From UBA1046 sp012511325 (GTDB lineage: Bacteria > Bacillota > Clostridia > Saccharofermentanales > DTU023), in contig JBMNJZ010000001.1 of the NCBI GenBank assembly GCA_050951925.1, positions 434,001 to 498,000 of the forward strand: a stretch of 64,000 bases of DNA. The letters are read 5' to 3'. Both the position numbers and the translations under genes were made by a program. Positions within the stretch are counted from its first letter, which is position 1; each line of letters opens with the position of its first letter. Positions 35,334 to 44,140 of the stretch are shown here, one piece after another. The notes under the pieces were generated by a model. That model was not told the origin of the DNA. It saw only the letters and a program-made list of their open reading frames with translations, and did no database searches.

Positions 35334-36557
35334 TTAGAAGTGAGACGTGTAGTCAGTGGTCAAAAACCATGTAAACCGCGCCGCATTGCCCAGCGGATAA
35401 TCCGCTGCGCCTACCATGGGAACCTCACACGTCGGACTATACACACCGTCCATGTAGCACCAGCCGGACAGGGGGCCGGCGCTAAATTCACCCAGGCCGT
35501 TAAGCATGGAAAGATACGTGGCACTGCATGAAGTGGTATAGCTGAATAAGCCCTCTTCTTCTGCGAAATCGATGAAGGCCAGCATAACGTCCATCACGCT
35601 GGCCGAGGTGCTGAAAATCGGATTGGTAGCATAGTAAGCAGCTAATGCTGTTGCGATTTCATCGATATTACTTGTGAACACACCGCCGTAGTTCGGATCA
35701 TTCTCCAGCTCAGTGAAATCGATGGCATATGTGCTTGCCGATATTCTGAAGCTAGTAGCGGGGTTCAGTACAGCTGATATGCTATATTGTCTGGACGCCG
35801 TGCCGTTTGTAATGCTGAATGTGGGAGCAGCCGCACCCATGTTATAATAATAGTTCGTACCATTAACAATGACGCACCCCCCCGTCACAACGGAAGTGCC
35901 TGCGGAAAGAGAAAGTGTCATTGGAATAGTATTGCCGGAACCTTGATAGGTATAGCTGCCACCGATGTAATAAAGCATGGTGGCTGTATCCGTCCACAGG
36001 TAGTTGTTATCGAGGTAGTATCCGTTTCCAACATAATAGCTCTGCGCAACAGCGCCGTAGGCGTTTACCGTATTGTTGTTAAGCGTGACTGCGTGCACGC
36101 CCAGCGTATCGTTTTCGTCAATGGCAACATGACCTGCAAAGCCCGCTGCAAGATAATACGTATTACCGCTTACGGCAACCGAATATCTGTTGTTCAGCAG
36201 GTTCAGCGTATAGGTGTAGGCATTGCCACTGGTTGATGTTGGAGTTACAGCAGCCGTGCCCGTCACAGTGGGGGTTGCGCCTGTTGTGGTTATAACAACG
36301 GTTATAGCCTGCAGATCCTCCAATGATACGGTTGCCGGAACCATTGCTCTGATATACTTGACATCGGAGCCGGTATTGTTGTCATACTCGTAATATGCAG
36401 TCGTGCCACCAACAGTAACGGAGGATATTCCCGCCAGCGAGGTCACCTCAGTGCGTGCTGTCGGTCTGGTTCCTACTTCTGCCGTTGCAACGCCGCAAAG
36501 CGAGAACACCATTACGAGAGTAAGCAATACGGCCAATAGTTTTTTCATGTTCTTCAT
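35334..36557 (-). CDS. Secreted protein with C-terminal DUF4430-like domain
   Basis: A 407-residue exported protein with signal peptide (KKLLAVLLTLVMVFSLCGVATA). The middle is Gly/Tyr/Asn/Thr-rich and beta-structured (YYVGNGYYLDNNYLW, YYIGGSYTYQGSG). The C-terminal ~120 residues (SASVMDVMLAFIDFAEEEG, YLSMLNGLGEFSAGPLSGW, CYMDGVYSPTCE, LGNAARFTWFLTTDY) follow the DUF4430 pattern. That domain is related to the C-terminal half of intrinsic factor/transcobalamin, which closes over the vitamin. The start at 36557 follows AAGGAGGAAC; codons further upstream in frame lack a site. Gaps of 105 and 131 bases to its neighbours are larger than elsewhere in the operon but show no terminator. Confidence 0.7.
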   Translation of the reverse strand: MKNMKKLLAVLLTLVMVFSLCGVATAEVGTRPTARTEVTSLAGISSVTVGGTTAYYEYDNNTGSDVKYIRAMVPATVSLEDLQAITVVITTTGATPTVTGTAAVTPTSTSGNAYTYTLNLLNNRYSVAVSGNTYYLAAGFAGHVAIDENDTLGVHAVTLNNNTVNAYGAVAQSYYVGNGYYLDNNYLWTDTATMLYYIGGSYTYQGSGNTIPMTLSLSAGTSVVTGGCVIVNGTNYYYNMGAAAPTFSITNGTASRQYSISAVLNPATSFRISASTYAIDFTELENDPNYGGVFTSNIDEIATALAAYYATNPIFSTSASVMDVMLAFIDFAEEEGLFSYTTSCSATYLSMLNGLGEFSAGPLSGWCYMDGVYSPTCEVPMVGAADYPLGNAARFTWFLTTDYTSHF

Positions 36558-36688
36558 TTGTTCCTCCTTCCAAAAAACACGATTATCCTTAGATTTGCGC
36601 AAATGCGCACACATCACCCCAATGGAGCCATCATTGAATTTACATCACCTCGCTCCCTGGTTGCCTGGTTTGAATAAAATATATTTGT

Positions 36689-37129
36689 TTATCCAAGTCC
36701 TATCTCAAACTCATAAGCACGTTCCTTCGCCCCGTTCACTACGATAAGCGTCCTCGGGTCGAGCGTCAGATTCAGTACAGGCCGCCCGCCAAGGTCATCC
36801 ACCACGCAGGGGCTTTGCGAGGAAACGGACGCGCCCGGCGCAAGCTCTATGTTGGCGATACAACGCTTGAAGTCCGTGTCTACGGGCAGCGTGATATATA
36901 TCACATAGCGGGTCTCGCCCTTTTCTGTCACGGCCCTGGCCTCGCCCACGCTTTCGCCGATGACGAAGCCCGTTATCGCCAGCGGGTCGTCCGAGGAAAG
37001 CGGGGTCTCGCCGTCCGTCAGCGCGTCGGTGGCAGGGGCTGTATCAACGGTAGGGTTCTTCTCCCCGGCACAGGCGCACAACTGGAGTGCACAGAGCAAT
37101 ATCGCCATGCCCAAGCAAAGCCTCTTCAT
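36689..37129 (-). CDS. Small lipoprotein with one beta-sandwich domain (second of two)
   Basis: This 146-residue protein has a signal peptide ending in lipobox LCAC (about residue 20). After a Thr/Asp/Ala linker, one domain follows with the same strand pattern as the beta-sandwich repeats of the giant proteins in this operon (VIYITLPVDTDFKRCI, LAPGASVSSQSPCVV, AKERAYEFEI). It may be a membrane-anchored single-domain partner of those proteins. Its ATG overlaps the stop of the preceding lipoprotein gene by four bases (ATGA). Confidence 0.7.
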   Translation of the reverse strand: MKRLCLGMAILLCALQLCACAGEKNPTVDTAPATDALTDGETPLSSDDPLAITGFVIGESVGEARAVTEKGETRYVIYITLPVDTDFKRCIANIELAPGASVSSQSPCVVDDLGGRPVLNLTLDPRTLIVVNGAKERAYEFEIGLG

Positions 37130-37599
37130 GATTCGCCCTCCTTAAGGAAGCGGAACACCCATTCCCGGCTGCCTTCGCCGTCAGTCACTGTTAACGCGGG
37201 CCGCCATACGGACAGGTCGATGGTGTAAACATCATCGTCAGCACCAAGCAAGCCGTTGCATTTGGCCTCATCTATGGTGCAGCCCTCGGGAAGCGTCACC
37301 GTCACCTCGACAGAGGCACGCTCATCCTCAGCAATGTAGGGTAGCATTATCCACCATGTCAGTCCCGTTTCCTGCCCGCCGAGGTTCTTCGACACGGTAA
37401 AAATGGCTTCTCCAGCGGCGGACTTTGCCGACAGGGGCGTCAAACTGTCCGCCCGCACCGGCGCGTAGATCGGCTCAAGCTTTGCGGAGCTATCCGGGCC
37501 TTCTGTCACACCTGCAGGGTTATCGTTCCCGGCGGAGCAGGCACAGCCAGCCGTCAGGAGCAATGCAGCGACCGTCAATATGCCAACGAGCTTTTTCAT
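37126..37599 (-). CDS. Small lipoprotein with one beta-sandwich-like domain (first of two)
   Basis: A 157-residue protein with signal peptide and lipobox LTAGC, then a short linker and a beta-rich domain (VEVTVTLPEGCTIDEA, YTIDLSVWRPALTVTDGEG, REWVFRFLKE) similar in layout to the next gene and to the repeats in the giant proteins. The ATG at 37599 is favoured by AGGAGG five bases upstream; a longer start would overlap the permease gene in ATGA style. Role inferred only from operon membership. Confidence 0.65.
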   Translation of the reverse strand: MKKLVGILTVAALLLTAGCACSAGNDNPAGVTEGPDSSAKLEPIYAPVRADSLTPLSAKSAAGEAIFTVSKNLGGQETGLTWWIMLPYIAEDERASVEVTVTLPEGCTIDEAKCNGLLGADDDVYTIDLSVWRPALTVTDGEGSREWVFRFLKEGES

Positions 37600-37613
37600 C
37601 CTAACCTCCTGTT

Positions 37614-38936
37614 TCACTCCGCCCTCAGTGCAGCGTTAACCGAGATACGCATAGCCCTCTGCGCCGGTATAAATGCCGCAATCAGCGCCACTACGCCGGC
37701 CAGCGCCACGCCGGCAAGCGCAAGCCAAGCGGGGATAATGCTCCGCACCTGCATGTTTTCAAACAGTACGGGCAGAAACTTCTGTGCAATGTAGCTCAGC
37801 CCGAGGCCGAATAAGCCGCCCAATATGCCAAGTATCAGCGCTTCTACCAGGAACATGCCCGATATGCTGCCCAGCGGCGTGCCTATCACCTTCAGTATGC
37901 CTATTTCCTTCGTCCTCTCGGTTATGGACATCATCATCGTGTTCGCGACGCCTATCGCGCTCACAAGCAACGCCACCGCGCCTATCGCACCAAGCATTCC
38001 CTGTATCTGGCGGGACTGCATCCGCACGGTTTCCAGCATGTCGTTTAGTGAATAAACCGAAAGTCCGCTGTTTCGTATAAGCTTCGCTATCCTCTGCACG
38101 TCCTGAACCTTTTTCACCTTTATCCATACCAGCTCATACGTCGGGTCATCATTCTCCTCCTCCGCCAGCTGCTTTTCGTCCTTTGTTATACCAAGGTAGT
38201 CCGAGTTTGCGTCTATCAGCTCATTCAGCCGGTCGAAGTCCATGAACGCTGCCGCTGAATAGGTGTTGTTCAGTGTGGAACATATGCCCGTAACGTTGAG
38301 TGTATAGAAAATGCCCGTCGGCAGTGCGCGGCCGTCGCTGTCCGCCTGCTGTTCGCCCGAAAGGTTTGAATAGTCAAACGTCAGCTTTATTTTCGCCGCC
38401 AGCGGGTCTATCAGCGCATTGCCGTCCGCATCCACTGCCGCCGCCCAGTCGTTCTTAGCATCGGCAAACGTTGCCGCCACATCGTCGGTGAACATCACGT
38501 CCGGACGCAGCCGCGTCCCCTCCCCCGGAGCCTCCCCGCGCTCGGGCGCTATCTGAAAGCTGCCCGCCGTACTCACATCTATACCGTATATGCGTACCAT
38601 GTTCACAAGGTTAGAGCACTTTATATACGCACTCTTCTGCACCACCGGCGTCACCGCCTCCACGCCCTCTATATTCTTAAAGGCGTTCACGGCCTTTTTG
38701 TTCAAAAGCGCCGTTTTATCCAGCAGCGTTCGATCGGCGGGCGTTACGTCTATCTTTGTCAGGCTGCCCAGTTGTTCTATGCTTTCACGGTAGGTTGCTT
38801 CGTAGCCAAGACCAACGGAAATAAGTACTATCACGCACATGACCCCTATGGTCATGGAAAGCGCCGTAAGCACCGTCCTTGATTTTCGCCGCCACAGATT
38901 TATGCAGCCATAGCGGAATAAATCAAAGAATGTCAT
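37614..38936 (-). CDS. FtsX/MacB-type ABC transporter permease
   Basis: A 440-residue membrane protein with an N-terminal transmembrane helix (RTVLTALSMTIGVMCVIVLISVGLG), a large extracytoplasmic domain of about 250 residues, and three C-terminal helices flanking TERTKEIGILKVIGTP, the MacB/LolC/FtsX signature. This class (type VII) transmits ATP-driven motion across the membrane to extracellular partners rather than moving small solutes through a channel. The partner ATPase is two genes upstream (LolD-like) and the extracellular partner overlaps its start codon by four bases. Isoleucine is coded by ATA in most positions of the KEIGILKVIG region, unlike genes outside the island. Confidence 0.85.
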   Translation of the reverse strand: MTFFDLFRYGCINLWRRKSRTVLTALSMTIGVMCVIVLISVGLGYEATYRESIEQLGSLTKIDVTPADRTLLDKTALLNKKAVNAFKNIEGVEAVTPVVQKSAYIKCSNLVNMVRIYGIDVSTAGSFQIAPERGEAPGEGTRLRPDVMFTDDVAATFADAKNDWAAAVDADGNALIDPLAAKIKLTFDYSNLSGEQQADSDGRALPTGIFYTLNVTGICSTLNNTYSAAAFMDFDRLNELIDANSDYLGITKDEKQLAEEENDDPTYELVWIKVKKVQDVQRIAKLIRNSGLSVYSLNDMLETVRMQSRQIQGMLGAIGAVALLVSAIGVANTMMMSITERTKEIGILKVIGTPLGSISGMFLVEALILGILGGLFGLGLSYIAQKFLPVLFENMQVRSIIPAWLALAGVALAGVVALIAAFIPAQRAMRISVNAALRAE

Positions 38937-40885
38937 GCCCTTTTACCACCGTTCATTCTTCTCATATCGCCGTTGTAATCGTCTTTGAACTTCTTATTCT
39001 TGTTTCTGGACGATACTATCGCTATTATCACTATCGCCACTATCGCCAGCCCTAGCAAAAGCCACGCCCACCACGGCAGTTCGCCTTTCCTTGTGTCGGT
39101 TGAATCAACATCCGTCCCGTCGCCTGTTGGCGCGGCATCGCTGGTCGTGGGCTTAGCTTCCTCAACATTCAGCGTTACGGGTACTTCCTGCGAATACTGC
39201 TGCCCGTTCGCATCCTCATACTGCACGAGCAGCTTGGCCGTGAATTCACCTATCTTGGTGCAGTTCACCTGGAAATCCGCGCTCAGCGTGCCGCCGGGCA
39301 GCAGGTCGCCCCCATAGTAGCTTTCCGCCATGGAGATGCCATCAAGTGCAAGTATCCTTACGTTGAGCGCCTTGCCGCGGCCCATGTTCACCATGTTAAG
39401 ATTCATAGACGTGGGCGTTTCCTGCGTGGGCTTGCCGTATACTACGGGCGCGTCTATGACTATGTCCATAGGCTGGCTTACGGGTATCATTATCGTCTGC
39501 GCCGCTTTGCCGGCTATCGAGTCGCTGTTCTCATATGTAAGATTCACGCCGACTGTGGAAAAACCTGCCTCGGCGTCCCTCTTTACGGATATGTTAAACT
39601 CAACCTCAGCCGTCTCGCCAGGCCCTAAAACACTCACATACGCCGCGTCGCTGCTGCCCACGCTAAGCGTAAGCCCGTTTGAATCGGCAAGCGAAAGCGT
39701 TGCAACGTTCTTGAGCGCAGTATCATGCTTGGCGTTGTTTATAAGCATCAGACGTAGCGTTGCGTCGTCCCCCGCCATAAGACCAGATACCTCGGCTCCG
39801 TTTACGAACAGCCTGTAGCCGGATACCATTACGGACATGGCCGTTTCCACCTTTTCTATCGGCGGAATTGGCGCAACGTAACCGTTTGTTATGTATACGT
39901 TCGTTGAAAACGTGCATTGCTGCGGTTCGCCGTTTTCATAATAGGTCGCAAGGAATTTCACATGTTTGTTGCCGCTGGTGGCGTAATATGAAACGGTGAA
40001 ATCATATTCAACATATTCTATGCCGCCGGACTCCCAGCGTTCGAAATACCGGCCGTAGTTCATGTTCTCCGCTATGAACGGGAACTCATCAAGAGAATTG
40101 GATATAACGGGGGATATGGTCACGCTTGTAAGCACGCCGCCCTTGTTCACTATAGGCACGCGCAGCGTAACATTCTGCTTGGGTTTCAATATGGGGGCTT
40201 CGGACACGCCGGACTGATCGGCCGCGGCTATCTGCAACGGGCCGAAACTGGTTGTAACACCAGATTCGCTGCCGTCGCCCATAAGTGTTATATATACGCA
40301 AAGGTTGAACGTAACGTCCTCTGTGATGGAAGTCCCGTTCACGTCATCATACCGCCACACAGTCGCGTTTACTTCGAAGTTCACGGGGTACACGCCCTTT
40401 GTTGCGAACTCGCTTATGCGGAAATCGTAGTACACCTCTGCCGTGGAGTTATACGACATATCGTCAAGATGGCGCGTATAGCTGGCGTTTATGAGATCGA
40501 ACGGCCAATTGGATACGGACATATCATTGGGTATTTTGGGTGATATGGTTATGTTTCTGAGCATATACCTTTCGCTGGGCAAATATTCGCGGTTCACCGC
40601 CACCGGCAGAACTATCGTTACAACTTCTCCCGGAACACCCTTGGGACTCTGCGCCCCTACATCCATAAGCACCAGCGCGTTTGCGTTGCTGGGTATCACC
40701 ACGATGTCCGTGTTCGGTTCTTCGTCCACTACTGGTATGTCGGGTGCGGACGTGTTTGTGGTGGCCTGCGATTTCTCCGACGCGGACGTTTCTCCGCCGT
40801 TTTCCGCAAACACGGGCATTGCAAATGTCAATGCCAGTGTCGCAACGATCATAAGTGCCGTGATCTTCTTCAAAATTCTGTTCAC
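38933..40885 (-). CDS. Membrane-anchored extracellular protein (CARDB/NEW3-like), partner of the MacB-type transporter
   Basis: A 650-residue protein with an N-terminal signal (KKITALMIVATLALTFAMPVFA), three to four beta-rich domains with CARDB/NEW3-like strand patterns (LKPKQNVTLRVPIVNKGG, LRLMLINNAKHDTALKN, MNLNMVNMGRGKALNVRIL), a Thr/Asp linker, and a C-terminal transmembrane helix (WWAWLLLGLAIVAIVIIAIV) followed by a short basic tail. It would sit on the outer face of the membrane. The position between the LolD-like ATPase and the permease, with overlaps, suggests it plays the adaptor role. GTG 40885 follows GGAGGA. Confidence 0.75.
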   Translation of the reverse strand: MNRILKKITALMIVATLALTFAMPVFAENGGETSASEKSQATTNTSAPDIPVVDEEPNTDIVVIPSNANALVLMDVGAQSPKGVPGEVVTIVLPVAVNREYLPSERYMLRNITISPKIPNDMSVSNWPFDLINASYTRHLDDMSYNSTAEVYYDFRISEFATKGVYPVNFEVNATVWRYDDVNGTSITEDVTFNLCVYITLMGDGSESGVTTSFGPLQIAAADQSGVSEAPILKPKQNVTLRVPIVNKGGVLTSVTISPVISNSLDEFPFIAENMNYGRYFERWESGGIEYVEYDFTVSYYATSGNKHVKFLATYYENGEPQQCTFSTNVYITNGYVAPIPPIEKVETAMSVMVSGYRLFVNGAEVSGLMAGDDATLRLMLINNAKHDTALKNVATLSLADSNGLTLSVGSSDAAYVSVLGPGETAEVEFNISVKRDAEAGFSTVGVNLTYENSDSIAGKAAQTIMIPVSQPMDIVIDAPVVYGKPTQETPTSMNLNMVNMGRGKALNVRILALDGISMAESYYGGDLLPGGTLSADFQVNCTKIGEFTAKLLVQYEDANGQQYSQEVPVTLNVEEAKPTTSDAAPTGDGTDVDSTDTRKGELPWWAWLLLGLAIVAIVIIAIVSSRNKNKKFKDDYNGDMRRMNGGKRA

Positions 40886-40890
40886 TTGTT

Positions 40891-41598
40891 TTATTCCTCC
40901 GCTGATGTGTTGCTGATCTTACCGTCGCTTAAGGTTATCGTCCGGTCTGTATATTTCCTCATTTCCGGGTCGTGGGATACGAGTATGAACGTGGTCCCCT
41001 TTTCCCGGAAAAGACCCGTCAAAAGCTCCATCGTATCCTCGCTCGTGCTCGTGTCCAGGTTGCCCGTGGGCTCGTCTGCAAGCACTATGGGCGGGCGGGC
41101 TATAACAGCCCTGGCTATGCCTACCCTTTGCTGCTGCCCTCCGGAAAGCTCGCCCGGCTTATGGTGTATGTGCTCTTTTAATCCCACGCGCACCAGCAAA
41201 GCTTCCGCCATAGCTTTCCTAAGCTTCAGCGGCGCGCCGCGTATCGCAAGCGGCAGCGCCACATTTTCAAGCGCCGTATATTGCGGCATAAGGTTATAGC
41301 TTTGGAATACGAAGCCTATGTCGTCCCGCCGCAAGCGTATCCTTGCCCTTTCGCTCATGCGTTCAAGCCGCTTGCCGGTCACCTGCACCGTGCCCGCCGT
41401 AGGCAGCTCAAGTCCTGCAAGCATGTTGAGCAAGGTGGATTTTCCGCTTCCGCTGCGCCCGGCTATGCATAGGAACTCGCCCTTACCTACGGCTATGTCC
41501 ACCCCGTCAAGTGCCCTGACGGTGCTTGCGCCCACGGTATAGTATTTTTTGAGCCCCTCGACGCGTATGATGCAATCCTTTTCCGTTATCGCTACCAC
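40891..41598 (-). CDS. LolD/MacB-type ABC transporter ATP-binding protein
   Basis: This 235-residue ATPase has Walker A GRSGSGKSTLLNML, Q-loop region FVFQSYNLMPQ, signature LSGGQQQRVGIARA, Walker B IVLADEPTGNLD and H-loop VSHD, all as in LolD, MacB and FtsE relatives. GTG 41598 is chosen because GGAGGAAG lies directly upstream; this start overlaps the S-component stop by seven bases. It would energise the FtsX/MacB-type permease encoded two genes later, forming a mechanotransmission ABC system separate from the ECF transporter. Confidence 0.9.
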   Translation of the reverse strand: MVAITEKDCIIRVEGLKKYYTVGASTVRALDGVDIAVGKGEFLCIAGRSGSGKSTLLNMLAGLELPTAGTVQVTGKRLERMSERARIRLRRDDIGFVFQSYNLMPQYTALENVALPLAIRGAPLKLRKAMAEALLVRVGLKEHIHHKPGELSGGQQQRVGIARAVIARPPIVLADEPTGNLDTSTSEDTMELLTGLFREKGTTFILVSHDPEMRKYTDRTITLSDGKISNTSAEE

Positions 41599-42539
41599 GC
41601 TTCCTCCTCCATGGCGCCAAATTCCGTATAACTTGGCCCCTCCGGCGGGGGCAAAGCACAATTCTGTTCCTCCGCCACAAGGCCAAACTTCACCTTGACC
41701 CTCTCAAGCTTTTTTATCCACGGTTCACCAAGCGTCCACAGCACAAGGAATGTGCATACTCCGTGACTCAAATCGAACGTGAAGCTCGATACATACGCCG
41801 CACCCACCGTCTGCCATGTTATGGGCGAAATATAACCCACAATAAAGAACAGATTCATGATCCAGCCGTATAAAAAGCCTGTTATAAGACCGTACATGCA
41901 AAGCCTGACAGGCGCCTTGTCCGCAATGCGACGGGCGAAATAAAGCAAGTCCCCCCGGTTGGTGTTCGCGGGGCAGAGCCTTTGCCATATCGGGGAGGTG
42001 AAACGCTCGCGCTTGCTGCCCCCTGCAAAGAAGCCCCCGTTCTGCAAAAGCCCCGCTATGAAGCCGATAAGCCCCCACGAAAACATCTGCCACGGCGTCC
42101 ACGGCCCCTGCCCAAATATGAAGTTCGAAACAAAGCCCGTCAGAGCCCCTGTCATGAACCCCGCCTCCGGGCCGAAGGCCACGCCCGTAATTATGACTAT
42201 GGCGGACACCGGCTTGAAGTTTGGCAGGGGTATGACGGCGAATACTGTCCGTCCCACGACGCCTATCGCCGCCATGACTGCCATTGGTATCATATCCCGC
42301 GGCTTGGGCTTCTTCCTGTCGAACACGAGGACGAAGGGGATGGAGCATGCCGCGAGGAATACAAGCCCCAGCAGTATGTCGGAATTGAGTATCACATAAT
42401 CCCAAAACGTGCGCTTCCCGACCACGTTCACGGGCGACCTGTGGCCGTGATAATATCCGAACGCCACGAGCAGCACCGGCAGCACCGCCATGATGACGGC
42501 GGTGGCCTTAGTGCGCGCCCTTACGAACAGCTTTCGCAC
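41592..42539 (-). CDS. ECF transporter S component, probably for cobalamin or another corrinoid
   Basis: A 315-residue membrane protein with about seven hydrophobic segments. The central part (AAIGVVGRTVFAVIPLPNFKP, ITGVAFGPEAGFMTGALTG, NFIFGQGPWTPWQMFSWGL) is a typical large ECF substrate-binding subunit of the CbrT-like type. An extra N-terminal helix pair and a charged C-terminal tail are present. Substrate identity is inferred from the cobalamin riboswitch at the head of the operon and the DUF4430 partners. GTG 42539 overlaps the ATPase gene by 19 bases. Confidence 0.8.
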   Translation of the reverse strand: MRKLFVRARTKATAVIMAVLPVLLVAFGYYHGHRSPVNVVGKRTFWDYVILNSDILLGLVFLAACSIPFVLVFDRKKPKPRDMIPMAVMAAIGVVGRTVFAVIPLPNFKPVSAIVIITGVAFGPEAGFMTGALTGFVSNFIFGQGPWTPWQMFSWGLIGFIAGLLQNGGFFAGGSKRERFTSPIWQRLCPANTNRGDLLYFARRIADKAPVRLCMYGLITGFLYGWIMNLFFIVGYISPITWQTVGAAYVSSFTFDLSHGVCTFLVLWTLGEPWIKKLERVKVKFGLVAEEQNCALPPPEGPSYTEFGAMEEEAW

Positions 42540-44140
42540 AGGGCGATCACCTCCTCACTCGTGATGGCGTTTGGGAAATATTCGCGAGCGACGCGGTTCG
42601 CGTCCGTTGTATAAAAACGGTTCTCAGCAAAAAAAGCGTGGGGTTCATCCTCAGACAGGATTTCTCCGTCAAACATGAGGGCGCAGCGATCAGCGTAGCG
42701 TGCTGCGAATTCCACATCATGCGTTACAACCAAAATAGAGACGCCGTCCCGGCAAAGGGATTGCAAAAGCTCCGCAAGACTTTGCTTGGCAGAGGCATCC
42801 AAACCTTTGGTAGGCTCGTCCAGCAACAGCACATCTGCATCCCGGAGCAGGAGCTTTGCAATAGCCAGCCGTTCGGTTTCGCCGCCGGACAGATCGTAGG
42901 GATGCCGCGCAAGCAAGGCAGTAAGCTCCAGCCGGTCCGCCATGTCGGCTGCCTTGGCCTCGTCGTCTTCCGCACAGTCAAGGAGCTCGCCTTTTACCGT
43001 ATCCGTTACAAACAGCATTTTTGCGTTTTGGGGCAGCATGCACACCTTTTCGCCCTTTAAGGCGCTCACCTTACCCCGATAGGGCTTTTGCGTGCCAACA
43101 AGCGCCTGAAGGAGCGTGCTTTTGCCCGCGCCGTTGCCGCCCAAAAGGCACATAAGCTCGCCCTTGTAAAGGCTTATATCAAGCCCGCGCAGAACGTCCC
43201 TTTCAGTCTCGCCATAGCGGAACCAAAGCTCATGGGCCGAAAGCACGGGCTTTTGCTTAATAGGCCTCGCCTTCTTTATGCTTTCCGCTTGCGCCGGAAC
43301 GGTCTTGTCCCGCAGATAACCCTTCAGGGCCATTCGCCCGTCCCGCACAGTGAGGGGCAGCCTTTCCGCCCCAAGCTGCGCAAATATGCGCACCGTCGCG
43401 GGCAGTCCGAGCCAAACACGGCTTTGCCCCATTTGCGTGCCCAGCGTCCGGGCTATTTCCTGCGGCGCGCCGCAGGAAAGTAGGCGTCCGCGCTCCATTA
43501 TGACCACCCTGTCGGCGGCGGGGAAAACCTGCTCGAGCCTGTGCTCCGTCAGCAGCACTGCAACGCCAAGCTCACGGTTCACCCGACGCACGGTGTCCAG
43601 CAGGTTCCGTGCCGCAAGGGGGTCGAGCATGGCGGTGGGCTCGTCCAATATGAGAAGCCGGGGGCTCATGGCGAGGACGGAGGCGAGGTTGATCAGCTGC
43701 TTCTGCCCGCCAGAAAGCTCCACCGTCCTTTTGCGGAACCAGGGTTCCATGCCGAAGAACGCCGCCATCTCGGCCACCCGCCTGCGGATGACCGGCACAG
43801 GCAACGCAAGATTTTCAAGCCCGAACGCAAGCTCGTGCCACACGAAGTCGGTTACTATTTGGTTATCGGGGTCTTGCTGCACGAAGCCGATATCAGCTGC
43901 CGCCGCCAGCGGTTCAAGCTCGCCAAGGGGCTTTTCCTCAAAATAGACCGCGCCCTCCCGCGCGCCCGCGGGGATAAGCTCCGGCTTGGCGTGGCGAAGG
44001 AGCGTGGTTTTGCCGCAACCCGAAGGTCCGGAGAGCACCACATATTCGCCTTCCTCAATGGATAGTGAAAAGCGGTCCACCGCACGCTGCCGGGCATGGG
44101 GATAAGCAAAGCTCAGCTCTTCAAACCGTACGAGCGCCAT
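42521..44140 (-). CDS. Fused double ATPase of an ECF transporter (EcfA-EcfA' type)
   Basis: A 539-residue protein made of two ABC ATPase domains. The first has Walker A GPSGCGKTTLL, signature LSGGQKQLINLA and Walker B LLILDEPTAML. The second, after a linker at about residues 260-315 containing KGYLRDKTVPAQAES, has GGNGAGKSTLL, LSGGETERLAIAK and VLLLDEPTKGL. ECF modules use an A-A' heterodimer, here as a single chain. The start at 44140 is chosen by similarity of MALVRFEELSFAYP to EcfA N-termini; it overlaps the EcfT gene by 28 bases. It would couple ATP hydrolysis to vitamin import through EcfT. Confidence 0.92.
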   Translation of the reverse strand: MALVRFEELSFAYPHARQRAVDRFSLSIEEGEYVVLSGPSGCGKTTLLRHAKPELIPAGAREGAVYFEEKPLGELEPLAAAADIGFVQQDPDNQIVTDFVWHELAFGLENLALPVPVIRRRVAEMAAFFGMEPWFRKRTVELSGGQKQLINLASVLAMSPRLLILDEPTAMLDPLAARNLLDTVRRVNRELGVAVLLTEHRLEQVFPAADRVVIMERGRLLSCGAPQEIARTLGTQMGQSRVWLGLPATVRIFAQLGAERLPLTVRDGRMALKGYLRDKTVPAQAESIKKARPIKQKPVLSAHELWFRYGETERDVLRGLDISLYKGELMCLLGGNGAGKSTLLQALVGTQKPYRGKVSALKGEKVCMLPQNAKMLFVTDTVKGELLDCAEDDEAKAADMADRLELTALLARHPYDLSGGETERLAIAKLLLRDADVLLLDEPTKGLDASAKQSLAELLQSLCRDGVSILVVTHDVEFAARYADRCALMFDGEILSEDEPHAFFAENRFYTTDANRVAREYFPNAITSEEVIALCESCS

